Origin: Scatophagus argus | Lineage: Eukaryota > Chordata > Actinopteri > Scatophagidae | Assembly: GCF_020382885.2 (NCBI RefSeq) | Contig: NC_058504.1 | Span: 6,996,519-7,060,518 of the forward strand | Direction of reading: 5' to 3' | DNA: 64,000 bases | Part shown: in pieces, positions 1-18,100 of the stretch | Layout: each line of letters opens with the position of its first letter | Numbering within the stretch: the stretch's first letter is position 1 | Notes under the pieces: generated by a model | Seen by the model: only the letters and a program-made list of their open reading frames with translations | What the model was told of the DNA's origin: nothing | Databases searched by the model: none | Program-made: the position numbers and the translations under genes

Positions 1-1887
1 GTGGGGAGGGGTGCAGGGTGAAGGCGAATGATATCAGATACATCTCGACGGGTAAACAGAGACAGCACGCATATTAATAAATGCGACACATCTGCGCCAG
101 GCTGATAGACACGACTGAGCGAGTGGCAGCGCAGCAGTGGCCGCCGAGAACTCATTTTGTCTGTGTGCATATTTATGTGTGTGTGAAGAGCGAGGCCAGT
201 GATAATCATTACATGGAGGTATGTGTGAGATCCTCTCATTGCCCAGACTACCAGGGAAACTATACACTGAGGCTCGTGTCTGGACAATCGAGTTGTGCTG
301 ATTTACTTGGCTCGGGTGGGTTTGGTCACAGCAGATACTGTGACTTTGGGCTTTATTGACATCTGAATAAATCAACATAATCAAGCTCATATTTTTATGA
401 ACAGAGGAGCCAACGGTATGTAAATGTAATGAAAAAGCTTTGCTGCAATAAGGGAGGGAAAAGGAGAAAAAGGAGGCCAAAAAGAAACCAGCAAAGGAAA
501 AAACACACAATCACTCATATTGTTTTTCTAAGTGTATTGCCTTGCCACGAATCTTCATTATGTTTCAGCAGTATTTCGTTATTTCCTTATTGTGCCACTC
601 CCCGCTTCTACTTTACTACATTCCACAGGGAAATATTGTAAATATTCCTCTCTGTACAAGGACACCTGACTTTCCGTCTGCTCTCTATCTCCTCTAAGCC
701 TCCTGACCTCGGGCATGCAGATAACAAGCAAGTGAATGTAAACTGTGAAGACAGGCGCTCTTTGTGCAGCAGGTCAAGCTGAGTGAAGACCCTACAAATT
801 AAGTAGAAGGAAAATTCTACCACAGTCCCCCCACCTTTTTTTTTTTATCATGGGATCAGCACAAACTGAGGTGGTGGAAGGTGGAAGTTCAGGAAATGAA
901 AACAGGCGTCAGACAAATCACTTGCATACCTTTGAAGACAAGAGACATGAGATCAATCAGGTCACTGACGGGCCAGTGTAAGGAGATGGGCTTCGCAGTA
1001 AAAAACGTCTCAGTAGAAAATACAAGTTACTACCCAGCTATCTCCAGATGTTTAAACTAAATGAGTTAAGAGGCCAGTGACATCAGTATACATCAGTATA
1101 TTACTTAATGCAAGGCCTCCCTATCCTGCAAATATTCAAAAAGTATATACGAAACCTAAATTGTAAAAAGTAATTAAGTAAAACTATACCCTGCTAATAA
1201 TGCATAATTAATAAACTCGTATCCCCGCCCTTATTAACAAATCTTATTTTTGTTTTTTCATTTCAATCATGATGCCAAGAATCCATCATAACTTATATAT
1301 AAAAAAGAACATAGTCACTTAAAACACTTATCTAACTTTCTCTGGAAGTGATTAGAACTTCCATGCAAACATTACAAATAAAACACAAAACGTAATAATT
1401 AATTAGTTAATCATCGTCTAATGTGTAACATTTAATAAGAAAATTTCATCAGCAGCAGCATTAAATGGGGTTAATGGCATGCTATGTAAGGTAAAATCTC
1501 ATGGTGGCGTCGTTGACCCACACACTTGGAGCACAGTGGAGGGCCAACACCATGGAGAGGATCTAGAACTCATGATGCCTGGAGTTACCGAATCCATCTT
1601 TCAGTCATCCATCTGCTGTGATTAATGTTGTTAGCAGACAGTGTAAAAGCTACAGTTACTTTAAACAATAAAAGTACTTACTTACAACAAGATGGCTGCA
1701 CACGTGGGGTTACAGTTAAGAACATTTATGTGCTCACATTGACTGTAAAGTGAAATAGACGGGAATCAGTGATCCTGTTCATCAGGACATTGTAGGTTTT
1801 CGATGACGACCTGCTGTGGGACGTGGTCTCAGTCTAAGCTCATTGCCACTGACTCTCATCTTCTGATTTTTCCTCTGTCTGCTGCAG
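1..1887. other. Upstream/intronic sequence of the BEND4-like gene
   Basis: No exon can be supported here. The only open frames are short, on both strands, and do not resemble known proteins. The first visible BEND4-like exon begins at 1888 in a phase that needs one base from an upstream exon, so this stretch is best read as intron. The missing 5' exon or exons probably lie before the window. The stretch is AT-rich from about 1080 to 1500, with a poly-T run near 835-845. Confidence 0.5.
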
Positions 1888-5969
<4,082 letters not shown>

Positions 5970-7700
5970 AGGTAAAGGAGGAATCAAACGACAAATGCCA
6001 GAAATGTAGCTGTATAACAACATATCCCAAAACGCTGACCTTATCCTGTCACTTGTCATAGTGAAGAAAACATTCCAGAAGTTTATCAAACAGAAAATAA
6101 CTACTATGTCACTTCCTCTTTTTCAGTTTTGTAGCTTCGTTTGCAATTTTTATACTTAGAATTTTGTTCAGTCAAAATTTGCCTCTAAGGGGATGTTTGA
6201 AACGCAAAATTTGAGTCTTCCATTTGCTGCATTTTCTATGGTTTGTTGTTCTGAGACATTATGTCCCTATCAATAGAATATTTGTTTTGTGTTTTTGGGA
6301 TGGACTCCCATTCAATTTGCATACCTTTCACACCTTGAGGTAATCAGGAAGCTATTTGTGTTAATGTTGTGATCACTGACATTGCACCTTCCATCATGCA
6401 AATTAGCATTTAATACGTTCCTGCAAAATTCTGTCATTGGCCAAGCACCTTTACTCGCAACCTTTTTACAGGAGTGCCTCTGAAAAAGTCATGTTTTGTT
6501 ACTTGTAGTCTTGCCCTTTGCATCCTTGTTTTCTTAGTTTTGAACCAAGTCTGGTTAAACTCATTTCTGAAAAAGAAAAAGCGTTTTCTGAAATAAAGCC
6601 TTTCCTGTTTTGAACCTCCTGTAGCACATTTCGGGATCAGCTGGAAAGCGTTTCATACTGCAGAAAGCCTATAAAAATTAGCAGACAGACAACAATTAAT
6701 TTGCCTTCCAAAGTCCTCCAAAGTTTTTTTTTTAAGACATTAACAGTTCAATAACTGGCCCTGAAGATGTTTTTTTTTCATTAGGTTTATAAAATTTGTT
6801 TGAAATACTGTGATACAATGCTGATGTTGCATAAAAAATAAGGTATTCTAATTATTAAAATGTAGACTTTTACCTTTGTTCGGCCAAGTATTTGCTCTGT
6901 CATGGGTTATTTTATTCATCCCAGTGCAGAAAATCTTAAAAGGATCCAACTGCACGGTCGTTTTTTGTTTGTTTGTTTTGTTTTTTTCTGTTTTACATTG
7001 AGTTTTTCATCAGTGAGGAGACTTTTTGGCTCAGGATGAATTGACTTTATGTATTTTTGTTTAAGGCAGTTGCCATATGATAGTGACTTGAACTTGGTTA
7101 CACAGCATATTGTGTTGAGGCTTTGTTTGTTATCAGTCATGTAATCACAGAAATGACAGAAAATATCAATTTTTAAATAATTATCCCTTGACCCAAGTGG
7201 AAAAAATAGAGCACTTCTTTCTCTCCGAAGCTCCTATTTGCACTTTTATGTCTCACTGCGGATGAGGCCGTCCTGCAGTGAGAAGTCCGAAAACAGAATT
7301 TAACCATTCAAATTCTTTGAATTTATATGTTTTGTTTTATGTGTCCTCAATAAGTTCACTACATGACACTGTTTTCCGTGTTTGAATGTACCAGATTTAT
7401 TAGGTCAGTTTGCCACGTCGACAGTGCTGTGTAAATGTGTAATATAAAGTAGAGTATTGTGTGAGGTGTTCTTGAAATACCACGTCTCTCAAGCCAAGTA
7501 GAAAAGTACCACAGAAACCTTAAACAGTGGGATTCTGTCGTTGTGTTGCTGTTCTGAATGTGAGCCTTTATTTGTATTTACTCCTTTACTCTCAAAGTGG
7601 CTGTTATCAACACTGTGAAACATCAGTAGGATTTTTACAAATCTAAAAGCCTCTCTTGTTTTGTTTTTTATAATAAATAAGGTAAATAAATCTATCTAGC
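5970..7700 (+). other. Probable bend4 3' UTR with poly(A) signals
   Basis: AT-rich sequence without coding potential follows the stop codon. AATAAA hexamers occur at 6592-6597 and 7672-7677, and either could be the end of the transcript. The sequence between them is unbroken by recognisable repeats, which fits a long 3' UTR with alternative polyadenylation. Confidence 0.5.
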
Positions 7701-8500
7701 TGTCAGAATTGGTATCATTATTCCCAGATTTTTATTTTCATTCACATCAAATATAAAGCAGCTATGATTGGAGGATTGCAGATATGACGCTTTGGGATCC
7801 AATCCATCAACAGTAGGCAGTTTTCCACACAGTATTTTGTTGTGTGCAAGCACTGCTGGATGAAGAAGTACTTATGTCTTTTCCTTAAGTAAAACTGGCA
7901 GTTTTGGCAAAGGAAAGTGTGTGTCCATGTTACAGCAAGACAGCAGATATTTCATATAGCTGGTGGTGGCTGATATGTTCTGTTAAATGAGACAGAAATA
8001 AGAGGATGTGACCACAGCTCTCCACCTGGGAGCCTTCAGTACAGACCTCCCGTGGGTCTGTATGACAGCATTTACTTGCCATCTTTTGTCCCCAGTCTTC
8101 TCAGACGGACCTATCGCTGATCTCCACCAGATGGCGTTGTAGTTTGGAGAATGACAGCTGATGTAGCCCAGCAAAGGAAGCTGTTCTCCGGTCAGTGTCA
8201 GTGAAGGACTGATAAACACGTCCACGAAGAGACAGGATAGCAGCTACACCGAAACGTGTCCACACATTTAGAAATGACTGCTCAGCATTAAAACAGTTTT
8301 AATAAATTGTGTTATTTTTCAATTAATTTTAAAATACGCTTAATGTGTCCAAGAGCCCTTTGTGTCTTATTACTTCATAGGTTTTCTTTACACGTTGCTC
8401 GCGCCAATACTGCATGTCTCAAGACATCTTTTATCCCCCAGAGGTTGCGTTTGGAAACAATAATTTTAGAAGTCAAAGAATCAGCAGGATGAGGTGGAAA
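7700..8500. other. Intergenic spacer between bend4 and rab11fip5
   Basis: No gene or clear repeat is seen. Short open frames on both strands (for example 7983-8225 minus and 8307-8492 plus) lack family resemblance. Confidence 0.5.
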
Positions 8501-9114
8501 ATATTTCATCTTGTCATCGGGTTCCGCCCAGAAAGTCCAGTGAGCGCATTTTGTGCTGTTTCATACCCCGACAAGCTGCTGAATGGGTCTGACAGGACAG
8601 CACGGCGTGTGGCTCAGGCTGCAGGCTGCAGGCTGCGTGCAGATCCGCTGGTGGATGTGACACAGCTTTGACTTGGTGTTTCTCTTTAATTGTGCGGCAC
8701 CTCGCTCCCTGTATGCGGGCCTGGCGTTCTGGAGGAGGGCGGGTCGTGAGCACAATGAGCAGATTCCGGACAGTGAACTGATGCGACATGTAGCCTGCAG
8801 ACGGTGGACTTGGTGGGTTTCAGCAGGCAGCGCACGCAGCTCGCTTAACTTGGTTTGCGTTGATTGAATTTGGGAATGGCATGCTGAGCTTCACTCTGAT
8901 GATCGCAGGCCCGGTCTGCTGTGTGAAAACTGACCTCGGGTAAACCCTCAGAGACTCGGGGGACTTTGGAGATATTCTGCAGAGGTGTTATTGCGCAGCG
9001 CGGAAACTCGGCGCAAAGGAGATGATTTCCATTTCAATTGATTAAGAAGTGAAACCGCGGTTATTCATTAAGGGACACGTAGGCAGCAGCTGCGCCCCTG
9101 TGAAGCGGTGCAAG
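8500..9114 (+). promoter_or_regulatory. rab11fip5 promoter and 5' UTR region
   Basis: GC content rises clearly from about 8520 relative to flanking DNA, with repeated GCTGCAG/GGCTGC units near 8610-8645 and CpG sites up to the start codon. No TATA box stands out at a convincing distance. This is inferred from position and composition; the transcription start cannot be placed. The open frame extends upstream to 9049, but the first Met of the family-like N-terminus is at 9115. Confidence 0.45.
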
Positions 9115-12100
9115 ATGATGTCACTGATAGATCTGGACGATGATCAGCGATGGGTGCCCACTCATGTGAATGTCACCGTCCTCCGCGCAAGAGGACTGCG
9201 AACCAAGGGCAAGCACGGCAGCCGCTACCTCTACACCATCATCCAGGTGGGGAAGGATAAATACACCACCGGGCTGGTGGAGAAGGCCGAGGTGCCCCAG
9301 TGGAACGAGGAGTGCTGTTTCGAGCTGCTCCCTGGGATCCTGGAGGACGGCGGCCGGAGCGCCTACCCCCCTGGGAGCGGGGACCTGGTCCTCACCGTCA
9401 TGCACCGGGTGCTCATCGGACTTGACGTGTTTCTCGGTCAAGCCATCATTCCTCTCGATAAGATATTTCAGGACGGACTGTGTCCTCGAGATGAGTACGT
9501 TATTCTTTAATTTTTAATGCATCCTACTCAGATATCTCGTTTAAGTAAATGTAGCAAGTAGTACTACTCACAGTAGAAATAGACTACTCTTAGAAGTAAA
9601 AGTCCTGCATTTCAAATCTAACTCAAGTAAAAGTAAAAATAGACTTAAAGAATCAAAAGTAAAAGTACTCATTGTACAGAATGGCCCATGGCAGAATAAA
9701 ATCACTGGGTTATAATTAGATTATTGATGCATTAAAATGTAAACATCCTTAATGTTACACCTCACAAAGGTAGAGCTATATTTTACTACTTCATATACTG
9801 CAGGTAAGTGTAATCCCTAATAATAATTTATATTGTGTATTGACAGTCTGAATCTGCAAAAGTCACCAATAACTGATGTTGTCAAATACTGTACGTGTAG
9901 TGCAGTAAAATGTCCAGTATTGGCTTCCAAATTGTAGTGGAGTAAAAGTATATAGTAATGGAAATACTCACGTAAAGTACCTCTAAGCTGTACTGAAGCA
10001 CACCACTTGATTGCTTGTTCTTGGTCACCACTGAGGATACAGTTAGGTTATTTATTATCTCATGCAAGTTCTTTTCTCAGATAATGCAGTTCATCTTATA
10101 GCCTACTATTTTCTGCATTCACCTGCTTTGACAGTCTCACAGCACACTGATTATCCACCACGTGCTTATGCTACTCAAAACACAGCAGCTGACGTTACTC
10201 ATCACCTTCCACAAACAATCCAAGTGTTGCAGCATGACACAAAACTGCTAAAGCCTGAACACCAAGGGTGCACAGACTCCTTAAATTCTGCCCGTCTAGT
10301 CTGATGTCCTTTACTGGGCTACTACTGCAGCACTTCCCAGAAAGCACTGCAAATAAACAAGATGAGATCCGCTGTGGCTTTCGGAAACGCAAAGCTAGCG
10401 AACTCGGTACTAATGCGCAGGTATAAAAAGATGTGAGCAGGCATGAGGGCTTGTTCATTACATCCATCTTTGAAAACTGCAGGGAAGTAGATGTATGGAA
10501 AAAAGGTTTGATCATTTGTGGCATGTGCATGATAATTAACTAAGAGGGCTTTAACAGATGAATTAAGAGATGTTTCTAATTTTGTCCCTCCTATTGATAT
10601 CAGTGAGGATAAATTAAACACTGAACTAGTATTTAACAGATGCACACGTCTGTTTAGCTTTATATGATTTTAGAATAACTCTTTGAGTTATCATTGCAAT
10701 AATTTCTCATTCAGATAAATTGCAACCTTCTGAGACTGAGTTACATGAAATAACAGAAATCTCTTTTGTTTACTGTTTTAATGTATCCTGAAAATGTGGC
10801 TCTGAATCTTACTGAGTTTGCCTGACAGTTATGCTGCAGTCGTTGGACTCACCAGTAACACGTGAAACTTTTCCACCGTCAACACTGAAGTGCAGAATAG
10901 AGTAAAACAATACAACACATCTGGCTTTAATTGTGGCCTCTGCCTTCACTGTGCTCAGCTAAACTCTGAATTCCTGCTGTTAGTTTTGGCTTTCCAACAC
11001 CTTCTCTGGTCCACTCAAAGGATTTAGGAGGCAGGAGCACACAGAGGATTTCATTGGTTGATTCTTCAAATAGTGGGAGGAATTTGTGTGGTGGTTTCCT
11101 GCTCTGAGGTTTGTAAAACAGTTTTTTGTTGAAGATTTTGAGTACAATCCCTGAGCAGTATTTCCACATTATGTAATATGTGGAATGCACTGCCAAAAGA
11201 AATTCAGTGTTTTTGTTGTTATTCCTTTTGGCCAGAAAACACATGCAGAATCTGATTTTTTGATTTAAACAGATTCCACTACACTTCAGATATCCTGCTA
11301 AAATAATATATTTATTTTAAGCAGTGATGTAGGATTGACTGTCAGTGTGGTTGTTCACTTTTGTCTCTTTTCGCTTATGGCCACAGATGGCTCAAACTCA
11401 ACTCTAAGGCAGGAAGAAAGGAAAAGGAACGTGGTGAACTTCAGGTAACAGTCCAGTTCACTCGCAACAACATGACAGCCAGCATGTTCGACCTCACCAT
11501 GAAGGACAAACCTCGCTCTGCTTTTGGCAAGCTCAAGGATCGCGTCACAGGGAGGAAGAGAGGAGACATGGAGTCTTCCTCGGCCATCGTGCCGGGCCGC
11601 TATGCCGCCCTGTCTGGATCCCTGGGGCAACCGTTTGGAGAGGAGGGCAGTGTGGCAGTTGAGTCGTCAGATGTGGAGATAGCAGAGGAGAAGAGGAGCA
11701 AGGTGAAAGATTTCTTCAAAGGAAGGCTGCGCAAGTCGTCTGACACCAGATCGTGCTCATCTCTGGCTTCAGAGAGTAGTGTGTCTTCCATTGCCAGTGA
11801 TAACCCTGGCCCTCCACCTAGTCTGGATCTGCTGTCAGACCCTCCCAGCTCTCCCATCTACACTAGCAAAGTGAGATTGGACACCCATTTTGGAGAGACA
11901 GACTTAGCTAAAAAAGGTGAGGTTTGAAATTATTTATTTGTGTATGACCTGAAGGCTGGTGTATGTTGGTATTGCCTGATAATAAATCAAAGCTTCTCAC
12001 TGTGTTTTATAGCATTGGTTGGTACAGTTGGGACCTAATAAAACAATTCATAAATGAAAAATTCCGAATAAAGCATCAGTCTTAAGGGCAACTTAGTCAA

Positions 12101-15100
12101 TAAGCATGATTATTGTTTTAGACCCCAAAACAAGATGAACTCTATATAACCCCAGGAAATAGTGACCCCTCCATCTGTACCCACCACAGGTAAGAGCCTG
12201 TCCCAATACCACTCAATTGTGAGGCTACCAATATCAGTTTTTAGTGTTTTATCAAAACATTGGCTATTAAAACCACACATACACACATTCAGAGTGGTTT
12301 ATCTGTCTGAAAATTGAGTTACCCTTTGTGTCTATGGCCAACGCACAATGCCTTCCTGCCAGAGAGCCTTTCTAATGCATACTTAACGTGAAACGGCCCT
12401 TTGGTTAAGGTTAGACACAAAAACTACATAGTTAGGTCTAGGAAAAGGTCAGCGACACGTGTTCCTTCACTCCTGGATGAAGGCTGCGTGTGGGACCCAC
12501 AACTCAACCCCAACATGTTCACCTCTTAGGACTTTCCGACTTCCTAAACAGTGTTGTTGCAGTTCCTCTCCTAGTCTGATTTTGACGTGGATGTGTTTCA
12601 CTGGAGGCATCTCTGTACTGCAGTTTGTTGTTGTGCCTATTTATTAGCTGACATTGACTGCTGATACTAGCAATAGCAATTTGCAGTTTATTTTGGAGCG
12701 TCGTGTTTAAAGCTGCACTAACAGATTTTTTCTTTGATTCACTCTCAGCTCTCACTAAGCTTGGCTCTATCTGCAAAAGGCAGCCGTTTTCAACAAAAAG
12801 GAGCTTTGATAAACTGATTGTTCTCTACCAGCCTCGCACCAAAAGGCACAAAGACAAAGTTAGTCAGCATACAGAAGCTTAAGAGATAGATTCCCACAGT
12901 AGTTGGTGGAAGATAAAACAAAACTAAAACTAGACTGAAAAATGGACTTACATATACATATACATATACCAGACTCATACACATGTAAATACCTGTATTT
13001 TTTTTTTAGATTTATACTTATCTTGTTGTTTATCCCATTTTTATATCTTTCACTTTCTTTCTTGGTCGAGAAAACTGCAAGTGCAATGTCTGTACGAAAA
13101 AGAATTTCCTCTCGGGGATAAATAAAGGAATTCTGGTTCTGATTCTGATATGTCAAATAGCCACAAATAGGATAAATGCTAATGTTGCCGGATGTGTAAA
13201 TAGCATTAACAGGGCAGCACTCAGGTTTCTTTCCGGCTTTCCCCCAAGGCGCCTAAAGAATCTTTTATTATAAAAGAGACGTTTGTGAAACTGTTGACCG
13301 GACACCTTAAACTGCAATTAAGGTTATTTAGGACTTTTTCAAATATGATTTTTAAGTAATTTTTCTATGGAGTTTTTTATATTTGTGAAACCTCCCTCGA
13401 GCCAAGAAAAAATATTTATGAGGACATCCATGAGGACATCAAAGTCTATGGGCTGAGTCAGGAACTTACAGGGAGATCCAGTGGGAGAAGCACTTATTTA
13501 GATGTTCAGTGGGCTGCACACCCCAGAAGTAAAGCTTTTTGGCCAGGTGCTAGGTGAACAATTCTCATTTGACTGAATAGTCGCCTTCTTTCGGTCTGAC
13601 ACAATGACCGCAACAACCTCAAGTGTGATATGCTTTGGGCAAAAAGTTTAAATAAGAGATAGCAAAGAATTGACCATCATCTCCCTCAATGTACAGATAT
13701 AGCCTATTGTTCAAATAAAAACGATGGAGACTTGAAACATTGCATTTTTCTTTTCATAACCCAAGTTCTTCCTTCCTTCCAACAGTGCTCACCAGCCAGC
13801 ACGCCACAAAGGTGCTCACACACAAGCGAGCCTTCAGCGATGAAGCTAGTAAGATCACAACAGCCTTCCCTCGAACAAATCCTGCAGTGGAGTCACTCAA
13901 GGGTCAAACCATGACTCAGTCCAAGTCTTCCTTGTGTATAAATGGAAGCCATGTCTATGACTCTGAGCCAACCACTCCAAAGAGCTCAGGAGCCCACCCG
14001 TCCAAGCTGGTCCTGCTGGAGAAGTGCTCCCCGCTCTCTCGCTCCCTGCAGAACCTCACCAAGAGAAGTGAGGACAAAGGCTCCTTTGCAGAGGGCCGAC
14101 GCTGGTCCTTTGACAAGATGAAGAAAGAGGAAAAGGAGGAAGAAAAGCAAAACCAGGCATCGTCTCCACCAGTTCAACAAGTTCAGATAATGGCTCACCC
14201 TGTGCAGGCAGTGGTGCCAGGCATCTCCTCTACTTCTGAATCACCTGAGAAAGGGAGGAAGCTAAGAAAGACGTTATTCTCAGGAGGGAGGAGTGATTCC
14301 CTCCCGGCTAAGTCAGACCTGAACCAGGCTGCTTCAACATCTGAGGGGAGGCTCAGAGGCTGGTTTGGCTCGGGTGACTCCCAGAACAAGCCAAGGTGAG
14401 TCAGGATCATTTACAGGCTTACCTCTGGGCTCCACAGTATTTGATGAATGTACTTCTATTTATGCATAACAACAGGCACCAGGGAGGCCTATATTCAGTT
14501 GGAAGTGCTGTTAACTCTACTCCTTGACAATTTGAAATGGAAGTGATTTATTTTTCTCCATTACAACCATGCTGTATCATTAACTCATGCTATAAATTCC
14601 ACAAATAGCACACATTTCCATTTTCTTTACCAGTGTGTGTCAACATTTCTCTATTAAAGATGCAACATCACTGTGGTTTAGAATAGCTCTCAAAAGGATG
14701 TGCAGACAATCATTTCATGTTGATATGAGCTCACCCAACAGAACTGCTGCTTATGTAGATCTTGAGTTGCCTTGAGTGGCTGCACTGTTTTTTTTTGCTT
14801 GATTATTATTTGTTTGATGTTTGTGCTTTGCTTTTTTGATTAAATTTGTGTTGCTGTTTTCATGAATATTCATTTGACCAGCTTTTATATCTACAGTTAG
14901 TTGAAATTTTGAGGTATTTTTAGGTACTAAACAATGTCCCACTTTGTTGTGGAATATTAGCTTATATTTTGGTTGTCTTCTCTCTTTGTGTAAGAAAGAT
15001 GCTCCCCATTTGGTAACCTGGCACATCATTAACTAAGCTAAGTTATTGTGCCCTATTTTCCTCTACAGGCTGGAAGTTTCTCCTAAGGTAGAAAGCAGCT

Positions 15101-18100
15101 CAGATGTACCCCCTCCCCTCCCTCCTCGCTCCCCTGTACCCCCTCAGTACCCCTCTCCCTTTATCTCCCCCTCTGGTCATGTGTCATCTGATGACTGCAA
15201 TCACACCAATCCCTTCACCCCCTCTCCCTCTCCTTCCTCGACTCCCATCTCCCCTTCCAACCCTTTCCCCTCACGTATGCAACGCAACCCTTTTTTTGAG
15301 GAGCTCGTAGCTGAAGAGTCACAGAGGTCCCCTCCTTTTGCGCCTTACTCATCTTCTGGCTCATCCCCGTTTCATTACACTACTCTATCCCCCCAGCCTT
15401 CCACACCCAGTCCTGCTCACAATGCTACTTTTACAAATACGTCTTCCATAAAACGTGAGCGTCCCAGGCCTGTAACTAGACAGATATCTCTCCCCGCATT
15501 GCTCCCCAAGGCAGTCACACCTAATGATTCAGCCTCCCGCTCCATGTCAGAGAATACAGGAGAATGGGATGACTCATTTGATGCCTTTGCCTCTAGCAGG
15601 CTCAACTCACCTAAGGGGAGTTTTCCTCAGAAACAGCTGAGAATCAGTCCAACTTCATCTCATAGACATGGTCACCTTCCAGTAAATAGCAATAGTCACG
15701 CTCAAGAACTGGAAATGTGTGAAGAAAAACCACCACCTTTGCCTCCAAGGAGACTTTTAAGAACATCAGTGAACGAGATTTATTCTGATGGCTGGTTGCA
15801 CAGAGGCCAAGAGCTAGCTGTCCATAAAGAAGCCTACCTCCTCTCACAGACTGGCGTGGCCTCGCTGCAGCATGGAAGAGAAGGACAATGTAAAAGAAAC
15901 AGTATATCTCCAGACCCGCACATGAGCAGTGAGGCTTCTGACACCCTCAGTGTTAACTCTCAGCAATACACAAATGCTACGTCACCGGAATTCATGTCTG
16001 AAGAAAAGCTTAAAAAGTTCAAATACGAACCCTTGGAAGATGAGCCCGACTGCTGGGGAGGGATGTTGTTTGAGCAAGACTTGTATGGACGTGTATGTAG
16101 AGGAAACTATGGACAACCCAAAGCAAACAGTCATCATTTGTCCATGAATGATGAAGATACTTCTACAGATAAGATCACGTCTATGAACCCAGAACCTAAG
16201 ACGGTTCTCGATAGTGAGATGTCAGTTGCAGATCTTTTGAAGTTGTCATATACTGCTCCCTCAAAGCCAGATTTGAAGAAGGAATTAGATATTACAACCA
16301 TTCCAACAGAAGAGACACAGTCTAATCCACCTGAAACCACATGCATCAACAATAATGTGTCTTTCTCACTAACCTTAGGAGATTTGAACATGAATGTGAA
16401 CAATTCAGATTTTAGTTTTATTGATTCAGATGGTTCTTCTCAATCAGAGGTAGCTGACAGTCTCAAAGGCATGAACAGTTTGGACCAGACATGTCTGAAA
16501 CCATCAGAAGATTCACTGATCACTGCCTGCCATGTAGAGACCACGCCACAGGATATGTTCACTTTGAAAGACACCTACATACCTCAGATGAACTCTTCCT
16601 TTGAAATAACTGCTCATAACTCGTCTAACAAACTGTGCAAACTCTCCCCAGTTTGCCAGGACAGTTGCCAGGCTTGCCACCACTGTGAACTGGGTAATGC
16701 GGCACCACATGGTACCTCCAGGCAAAACAGCAGTCAGATGACTGTTTTGTCGTCACAAAGTCAAACATCTAATCCACCTGATCTTGAATCCAGTGCAAAT
16801 TTAACAACAAGTCTTGATGATTTTAAAAAGAGTCAAAAGGACTTTGATGATAATGGAAACCCACAAAGTAAAATAGGCACACTTAACCAGAAGGAGTCGT
16901 TTTCTGGAGTGGTTAGTGCACGTTTTAGACCAAAAGGAGTGTCCCGACAGAACAGCAGTGGCAGCCCAAACAACCAAAGCATAAGTGGAGATGGAGAGTT
17001 TGAGCAGCTGTTGTCCCTCGTTCAAAATATTTCAGGAATCAGTGAAGGACCATTGTCATACCAACCCACAAAATCAGCTGTTTCTACCTTGCTGGCATTT
17101 AATAAACAAACAGATTTGCAAGGAGATATCAAAACACATCACAGTGAGTCTAATTCAACATCACAAATATCTTCAAAAGACAACACCTCTATTTTGACAG
17201 AAAAATGTGTGACAGGAAAGTCCTCTGACATCAGTTTTGAAGACCTTCATGCAAAAGTAGCACCAGACTCACGAACCCCTTCAAAGTCAAAGATTGGGCA
17301 GTCTTTGCAAGAGCCTGAACCCTCTTCTCCCTCCGTCCCTTGTGCACCGTCCCTGTCAGCTGATCCTCTGGCTATACTCCACCCTAGTCCTTTGTGTTGC
17401 CCCTCCTTACGTCCCTCAAGCACGGGGCCCAGTGCTGGAGCCAGCACTGCTCTGGCTGTGGCCCCCCACACCTCCTCCTACTCCACCACCTCCACCTCAG
17501 ACCAGCCCCTGGTCGATGCACGCCACACACTTTTGCCTGAGGAGACACAGCCAGCTAGCAACCTGCCCCATCAGGAGAGCAGGTGAGAAACATCATATTA
17601 GGATATGAAATATGTAGGTTTTTAAAAGCTGTAGTAGTTTGGATTAACAGACCAGATTTCCAGTCAAAACAAGTATATATATATATTTTTTTCTTTTTTT
17701 TTGGCTCAGGTTGCTCTCTTTACTGTTGCTCTGGCTTGTTGAATGTATTGATGCCTTTTTGAGTTGTGTCTTTTCCATCATCCAAAGTGGTTGGATGATA
17801 CCTGCTGCATTGTTCTTGGCTTTGCTTCATTATTTTTGTTATTCATCTCATTATTCAGTTTATTGTTGGCTATTGTAATCTTCTTATTTTTTTCTGGACT
17901 TAAATTCGGCTTTTGCTGTTACTTTGGCCAATTTATACAAATAGTCTTATAAGCACAAGTATGAGGTGAAAGTTAACTGTCTTTTCTCCTTAAGGGATAT
18001 ATTATATTAAAAGAATAAAAGGGGAATACTTATACATATGTTGTAAACATGAGAATAAGTACTGACTGTGGTGAAAGCCCTTGTGGATGCAGAGGTTTCA

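Noticed and set aside
34-510. 158-codon minus-strand open frame at the left edge
   Set aside because: It has no family resemblance, lacks coding-like composition and no splice-consistent neighbour was seen. It is best explained as chance.
1803-1887. ATG-started extension of the first visible bend4 exon
   Set aside because: A good TCTGCTGCAG acceptor ends at 1887, and the 28 residues before it look like intron translation. An alternative promoter cannot be excluded but is not supported.
9121-9441. 106-codon antisense frame over rab11fip5 exon 1
   Set aside because: It is a shadow of the C2-domain exon, with no resemblance to known proteins.
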